45,310 nucleotides of DNA from contig JABHXC010000028.1 of assembly GCA_018657475.1 (NCBI GenBank), positions 1 through 45,310 on the forward strand. Reading direction: 5' to 3'. Below are positions 40,512-45,310 of the stretch, piece after piece. The stretch comes from Candidatus Woesearchaeota archaeon. Its GTDB lineage: Archaea; Nanobdellota; Nanobdellia; Woesearchaeales; GW2011-AR9. Every line of letters begins with the position of its first letter. The first letter of the stretch is position 1. The notes below the pieces were generated by a model. That model was not told where the DNA came from. It did not search any database and saw nothing but the letters and a program-made list of their open reading frames with translations. Position numbers and translations under genes: made by a program.

Positions 40512-41840
40512 ATGCAAAAAGATTTCGTTCTAGATACTAATGTATTAATTCATGATCCCGGTTCATTATTTAACTTTGAAGATAATAATGTGATAATTCC
40601 TAGAGAAGTTATCCGTGAAACAGATGGACTTAAAAAATCAAGAGGGGATGCAGGTGTTCATGCTAGAGAAGCAAGCAGAATTCTTGAAGGTTTTAGCACA
40701 CAAGGAGATATTAGAAAAGGAATTGAACTGCCTAATGGTGGAACTCTTCATTTTGATTTTAAAACTTTGGAAGATAGTGTGGTGCGCCGTGTTGCGCCTT
40801 ACGGAACTCCAACGGTTGATGATCGGATCTTAGCACGAGCTTTATTAAGGGCGGAAAATAAAGATGGGTTAGTTACATTAGTAACTAAAGATTTGAACTT
40901 ACGTTTGCTTGCTCGAAATGAAGGCGTTACTGCTGATGATTACAATCATGACAAAGTTAGTTTAGATGTACGTGATCTCTTTGGAAGTCAAGAATCAATA
41001 CAAGTATCAGGAGAGATTATTGATTCAATTTTTAGAGGAGAAGAACTTCATGTTGATTGTTTAAAAGATTATTTATCTGATAAATTAGAATGTAATCAAT
41101 ATTTACAATTGCAAGCAGGAAAATCACAATCTGCTCTTGTGAGATATGATTTAATTAATGGTTTAAGATCAGTAAAAAGAATTAAAGGGAGGGGAATTGA
41201 AGGTATTAAATCTCGAAACGCTGCTCAATCATTTCTGTTTGATGCTTGTCTTGACCCGGAAACACTTGCTGTTTCAGCTCTTGGTATTGCTGGAACTGGA
41301 AAAACGTTAATTGCTTTAGCTGCAGGGTTAAATCAAGTTATAGATGAAAAAAATAGAAGATATGATAAAGTGGTAGTAGTGAGACCAATTTCTGAAGTTG
41401 GAGAAAAAGTAGGATATTTACCTGGAGAACTGGAAAATAAAATTGATCCATTCTATGCACCAATAGAAACTGCTCTAAGGAGAATTATTGGTACTGATTA
41501 TGATGATTATAATTATGGTATTAAAGATTTTGTAGAATTTAGACCAATAACATACATCAGGGGAGACACATTAGACAAAAAATATGTTATTGTTGATGAT
41601 GCACAAAATCTTTCACCAAGAAATATTAAAACTATTGTTACAAGAATGGGGGAAGGTGCCAAATTTGTTATGACAGGTGATCCTTTTCAAATAGATAACC
41701 CTTTCCTTGATGAACGTGATTGCGGACTTACCGTTACAACAGAAGAACTGATGAAAAATAAAGTTCCAGAATTTGTCCATGTTATTCTTGGTGAAGTTGA
41801 AAGAAGCAGATTAGCAGAAATTGGTGCAACGTATCTTTAA
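40512..41840 (+). CDS. PIN-PhoH fusion (PhoH2-type RNase/RNA helicase)
   Basis: 442 residues. The N-terminal PIN nuclease domain has 'DTNVLIHDP' (Asp8), Glu36, 'TVDDRILARAL' (Asp103/104) and 'LVTKDLNLRLLA' (Asp127). The C-terminal PhoH ATPase has 'GIAGTGKT' (258-265), 'VVVRPISEVGEKVGYLPG' and 'YVIVDDAQNL' as Walker B. Characterised PhoH2 proteins unwind and cut RNA in an ATP-dependent way and can act as toxins. All catalytic positions look intact. Confidence 0.93.
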   Translation: MQKDFVLDTNVLIHDPGSLFNFEDNNVIIPREVIRETDGLKKSRGDAGVHAREASRILEGFSTQGDIRKGIELPNGGTLHFDFKTLEDSVVRRVAPYGTPTVDDRILARALLRAENKDGLVTLVTKDLNLRLLARNEGVTADDYNHDKVSLDVRDLFGSQESIQVSGEIIDSIFRGEELHVDCLKDYLSDKLECNQYLQLQAGKSQSALVRYDLINGLRSVKRIKGRGIEGIKSRNAAQSFLFDACLDPETLAVSALGIAGTGKTLIALAAGLNQVIDEKNRRYDKVVVVRPISEVGEKVGYLPGELENKIDPFYAPIETALRRIIGTDYDDYNYGIKDFVEFRPITYIRGDTLDKKYVIVDDAQNLSPRNIKTIVTRMGEGAKFVMTGDPFQIDNPFLDERDCGLTVTTEELMKNKVPEFVHVILGEVERSRLAEIGATYL

Positions 41841-42676
41841 TCTAAAACAGCTTCTAAAGATTTAATGCCAACTTCTAACTGTTTATCGGTAGGTTCTTTA
41901 GTAGTTAGACGTTGTAACCATAATCCCGGAGTTATGAAGATTTTCATTATTGGATTTTTGCAATATTTACCACTAAATTTGATAATTTCATAACCTATGC
42001 CAGCAATTACAGGAATTAGAACAAGTCTTCCCAATAACTCTACCCACCAAGGGCCTCTTAAAAGTGAAAAAATAATAATAGATAAAACTAATACAATTAC
42101 AATGAAAGAAGTTCCACATCTTGGATGGAACCGAGAATATTTTCTTACATTTTCTGGAATAAGTTCTTCTTTAGCTTCATAACAAGCAATAGTTTTATGT
42201 TCTGCACCGTGATATTGAAACAAAATTCTAATATCTTTCATTAATGAAATTAAAGCCAGATAAGCAATGAAAAGCGCTACTCTAAAAATTCCATCCAGGA
42301 CATCAAACCATACCCCTTCTGAATGGATCAATTTTGCAAATAGGAAAGGTAAACCGACAAATACTCCAAAAGCAAAAATAAATGAAAGTGCTACTGTCCA
42401 GGTTACTTCCCCTTTTTTAAGTTCCTCTTCTTCCTCAAGTTGTTGATTAGAACTCCAAATTAACGCTCTAACACCATCATATAACATAAACCACAAACCA
42501 ATAATTCCCCTCAAAAAGAATTTGTTAAAAATTTTGGGATATTTAGTTGTTTTTTCTTTTCTAACTTTTATTTCACCATTTTGAAGCCTAACAGCTACAG
42601 CAAATTTATCTTTATTGCGCATCATAACGCCTTCAATAACTGCTTGCCCCCCGATGTTCATAATAGTCTTGGACAA
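41837..42676 (-). CDS. DUF1385 (YqhQ-like) membrane protein
   Basis: 279 residues. 'GGQAVIEGVMMRN' at the N-terminus, 'YHGAEHKTIACYEA' (about 155-168) and 'SRFHPRCGTSFIVIV' are the conserved stretches of DUF1385. The His/Glu/Cys set suggests metal binding. About four membrane helices. Biochemical role unknown to me. It overlaps the end of the convergent PhoH gene by 4 bp and lies just downstream of the DNA polymerase on the same strand. Confidence 0.87.
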   Translation of the reverse strand: MSKTIMNIGGQAVIEGVMMRNKDKFAVAVRLQNGEIKVRKEKTTKYPKIFNKFFLRGIIGLWFMLYDGVRALIWSSNQQLEEEEELKKGEVTWTVALSFIFAFGVFVGLPFLFAKLIHSEGVWFDVLDGIFRVALFIAYLALISLMKDIRILFQYHGAEHKTIACYEAKEELIPENVRKYSRFHPRCGTSFIVIVLVLSIIIFSLLRGPWWVELLGRLVLIPVIAGIGYEIIKFSGKYCKNPIMKIFITPGLWLQRLTTKEPTDKQLEVGIKSLEAVLD

Positions 42677-42697
42677 TTCAGGTATATAAAAGTTACC

Positions 42698-45130
42698 TTA
42701 AAAGAATTTACCAAGCCCTTGCTGGCTACTTTCTGAGATAATATCGTCCTCTGAATATCCCAAAACTGCAAAAATACTACTAACTACAGGCAATAACTGT
42801 TGTTTTAGATAGTAATTGATATCATAATTTTCTACTTCGTCTGGGATTTTTGCTCGTTCCCTTACTAAACCTGATCCTTTTGCAATAACGTATTCTATGA
42901 TGCTGCCTGGTCCTACTTTTTTGCCCTGTGCAATTAATTGTTTTGCAACAGACACATGTGGGCCAACACTAGTATACTTGTCTACTGGACGAGTTAATTG
43001 CGTTTTTAGGATTAGTTGTTTTAATGGAATTTTTCCTTCTTTCAATTTTTTAGCTACATCTCGTACATAGATTAGTGCCTCTTTTTCATTTCCCTTCAGA
43101 ACTTCTTGTAAAACATGCTGTTGTACTTCTTTAGCTAGAGGTGACCAATTTCTTCTCACAAACTCAAAACCGGTGATTTTTAGCTTTCCATTTTTTTGAA
43201 GTAATGCATATTTTTTCTTAGCACCTTTCTTTGTACCTTTTGTAGCAACAAAAATTCCTTTTGGAAAGTAACCTTCAAACTCTAGTTCCATATGCCCAGG
43301 AAGATCAAAATTAACTTCGTTCATGAAAGCCAAAGCATCATCTAACTTTTGTTTGCCAAGAATCAGAAAACAAGAATCAGTATCTGCATAAATTACTTTG
43401 AATCCTTTCTGTTCTGCCTTATGAATAGTTTGTTTGATATAATCTCTTGCATAGGCAGTTGTAGAAGCTGCACAACCAAAACAATACCATCTAGCTCCAA
43501 AGAATCCAAGATAACCATAAAATGAATTTGCAAGAATTTTCAAAGCAAATGATCTGGCATCTAGCATCCCAGTGGGTTCATCTTTTTCTTTCTGTCCTTT
43601 GATTAATCTTTTAACGCCAGTTCTTCTAAGAATAATATGTTCTAGTACAGAAGGAAGAAAACTCTTCTTTTCTTGACAGAACCAATATTGTTCTCTTTCA
43701 GGAACATGTTGTTTGTCTTTACAACAATCACATTGGAAACCTTCTGGGCCGATATTATGTGCAGTAATAATTGTTGGATACAATGAACTGAAATCAAACA
43801 CCACAATTTCTTCATAGATATTAGGTGTGGGTTGGAAAACAAAAGCTCCCTGGATATGTTCTTCCATCCTTCTTTCTAACTCTTGACCGGTTGCTTTATT
43901 TGGAGCAATAACATTCTTTTTAATTGATTGTTTAAGAATATAATTCTCTACCAATTTGCCATAACGCATTCTTGACAAATCGTAGGGAGGAAGTGCAATT
44001 AACTTAGTAAACTCAATAAGAATTGGAAAAATATGTTGACATAGATCAAATGTTAACTTAGCGTCTTGTAAATTGTAAGCACAGTAACTTGCAAGTTCTT
44101 CAGGATGGTTATCCCAATTTTTTGATAGATCATCTAAATTAACGTCATGTTTTTTATGGCCTAATAATTCTTCAGCCACTGCATTTAATGAAAATGAATC
44201 TGTTTTAAGATTTTGACCAAGAATTTGTTTAATAAATGTATGAACATCTAAATGAACCCTACCGGTAACTTTAGCTTCATTACTGTGAAAACCTCTCCCT
44301 GAACGAATAAACAAATTACTGTTGTTTACACCTAGAATCATAGATAGATCATATTTCTTTGCTCGTGTGTCAATATAAGGAAAGTCAAATTTATCGGAGT
44401 AATAACCTGTTATAAATTCTGGATCTTGTTCATTAATAATTTCGCTAAATCTTTTTAACATTGCTTCTTCATCTTTAAGAACTTCAACATAATCAAAATC
44501 ATGAGGGAAATCTTTCCAGGTTAAAACTTTTTTGAAATTGTTGCTGTAAAGTGCAATCATTAGAATTGGATTTTTTTCAGGGTTAATTTCTTTATCTTTA
44601 GCGTAAGTTTCTATGTCTACAGCTAGCACATTCCACTCTTGAGGCATATCTTTTCCAAGATCTTCCACATTTGTTGCATGAAATATTGGAAGGGGTTTTT
44701 GGGTAAGAAATTCTCCAGTAACTTTAACTTTTGTTAATGGCGTGATTTTGTTATCTCTAAGATATCTGTGTGTATAAAGAATATCTTTCTCATAGCAAGG
44801 AATATTATCTTCAACTAGATGTTTTGATAAAATAGGAACGGCTTTAGGATAATTAACATAAATTTTCCAGAATTGTTGTTCTTGACCTAAAAGTTCAAGA
44901 TTGATTTCTTCAATTTTTGTAATCTTTGCTGCTTCTTTTTTTGTAGGAACAGTTAAACCATTGTAAGGGAAAGTTTCAGTAGTTTTTTTTGCATAAAAAA
45001 AAGCAGGGTGTTCATGAACAACACATATTTTTTCATGATCAGTAGTTTTACCGTACAGATACATAAACGTTTTTTCTTTTTCAACTCTGTACTCAAAATC
45101 GTAAGGATAAAAGATGATTTCCATTATCAT
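42698..45130 (-). CDS. polB: Family B DNA polymerase
   Basis: 810 residues. Exonuclease motifs: Exo I 'DIET' (172-175), Exo II 'GYYSDKFDFPYI' (about 242-253) and Exo III 'YNLQD' (352-356). Polymerase motifs: A 'DFSSLYPTI' (446-454), B 'KILANSFYGYLGF' (531-543) and C 'YADTDS' (581-586). The replicative or repair polymerase of archaea. Exo II normally has Asn after the first Tyr; here it is Tyr, which may reduce proofreading. Two ATGs (45130 and 45124) are both close to the start expected from a TATA-like box near 45152, so the first two codons are uncertain. Confidence 0.95.
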   Translation of the reverse strand: MIMEIIFYPYDFEYRVEKEKTFMYLYGKTTDHEKICVVHEHPAFFYAKKTTETFPYNGLTVPTKKEAAKITKIEEINLELLGQEQQFWKIYVNYPKAVPILSKHLVEDNIPCYEKDILYTHRYLRDNKITPLTKVKVTGEFLTQKPLPIFHATNVEDLGKDMPQEWNVLAVDIETYAKDKEINPEKNPILMIALYSNNFKKVLTWKDFPHDFDYVEVLKDEEAMLKRFSEIINEQDPEFITGYYSDKFDFPYIDTRAKKYDLSMILGVNNSNLFIRSGRGFHSNEAKVTGRVHLDVHTFIKQILGQNLKTDSFSLNAVAEELLGHKKHDVNLDDLSKNWDNHPEELASYCAYNLQDAKLTFDLCQHIFPILIEFTKLIALPPYDLSRMRYGKLVENYILKQSIKKNVIAPNKATGQELERRMEEHIQGAFVFQPTPNIYEEIVVFDFSSLYPTIITAHNIGPEGFQCDCCKDKQHVPEREQYWFCQEKKSFLPSVLEHIILRRTGVKRLIKGQKEKDEPTGMLDARSFALKILANSFYGYLGFFGARWYCFGCAASTTAYARDYIKQTIHKAEQKGFKVIYADTDSCFLILGKQKLDDALAFMNEVNFDLPGHMELEFEGYFPKGIFVATKGTKKGAKKKYALLQKNGKLKITGFEFVRRNWSPLAKEVQQHVLQEVLKGNEKEALIYVRDVAKKLKEGKIPLKQLILKTQLTRPVDKYTSVGPHVSVAKQLIAQGKKVGPGSIIEYVIAKGSGLVRERAKIPDEVENYDINYYLKQQLLPVVSSIFAVLGYSEDDIISESSQQGLGKFF

Positions 45131-45205
45131 TTCAGGGTTTGGCTGTTTTTTAAAAGTTCTGTATTTTAAGAGAAGATTTTTATAGATTCGTTCCCTGTAA
45201 CTAAT

Positions 45206-45310
45206 ATGGGTGGTAAAAAGAAAAGGTTAGAGGCAGCTAACAATCGGCGTTTGGATTTATTCTTAGAAGGGTTAGAAATTGAAGAAACTAAAAGAAAGAA
45301 AATTGTTGAA
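45206..45310 (+). CDS. N-terminal fragment of an unidentified gene
   Basis: Open frame from ATG to the window edge (35 codons), beginning 'MGGKKKRLEAANNRR' and continuing as charged helix. TTTTTATAG about 25 nt upstream supports a leaderless start. Too short to identify. Confidence 0.5.
   Translation, partial: MGGKKKRLEAANNRRLDLFLEGLEIEETKRKKIVE

Overview
This window looks like archaeal, AT-rich DNA, most likely from a DPANN-type archaeon such as Woesearchaeota or Pacearchaeota; that lineage call is inference. The support is a family B DNA polymerase, CDP-archaeol synthase (CarS), a KaiC/RadA-type ATPase, a Rad50-type ATPase with a zinc hook, a DUF5654 protein, and a secreted protein with an 'ITGAVV'-type N-terminal anchor common in DPANN surface proteins. 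TATA-like boxes centred about 26 nt upstream of many start codons also fit. No rRNA, tRNA, CRISPR array, transposase or integrase was seen.

Layout. 1-5.3 kb: the 5' part of a giant Ig-repeat surface protein (open at the left edge; missed by the ORF track because it has no stop inside the window), translationally coupled to a tiny winged-helix protein. Next come a small membrane protein and a Fic protein bracketed by a perfect 47-bp direct repeat, whose second copy lies in a decayed paralogue of the membrane protein. 5.3-18.6 kb: a signalling island, all on the minus strand. It holds two CheY-like response regulators, a PilJ/HAMP histidine kinase, two HAMP receptors lacking kinase domains, two NMT1/SsuA-like substrate-binding proteins with no ABC transporter, a 3-TM protein, a 57-aa basic protein absent from the ORF track, a 956-aa coiled-coil protein, a P-loop-less KaiC-like protein and an HTH-KaiC ATPase. 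A short 'EAY...KG' motif followed by a Lys-rich tail links several of them. This is the best candidate for an undescribed system. 18.6-21.5 kb: an MNT/HEPN pair, a radical SAM enzyme and a MazE/MazF-like pair.

21.5-30 kb: mixed housekeeping and accessory genes: U32 peptidase-family protein plus ferredoxin, dihydrouridine synthase, Pcm methyltransferase, a lipoprotein, a DNA methyltransferase with a putative restriction enzyme, a histone-H1-like Lys/Arg repeat protein, and two polar-lipid enzymes. 30-37.5 kb: a compact operon of NrdR, an intein-containing class II ribonucleotide reductase, a second class II reductase, and the cobalamin adenosyltransferase that would make their cofactor. Two NrdR-box-like palindromes lie in the leader. 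37.5-45.3 kb: Rad50-like ATPase, an unknown protein next to a PIN-PhoH ATPase, a DUF1385 membrane protein, DNA polymerase B and the start of another gene.

Several listed ORF starts were revised because a TATA box or Shine-Dalgarno sequence favours an internal start (KaiC-like, response regulator, HEPN, MazE, MazF, lipoprotein, Rad50). All functions are read from motifs by eye; no database search was run.
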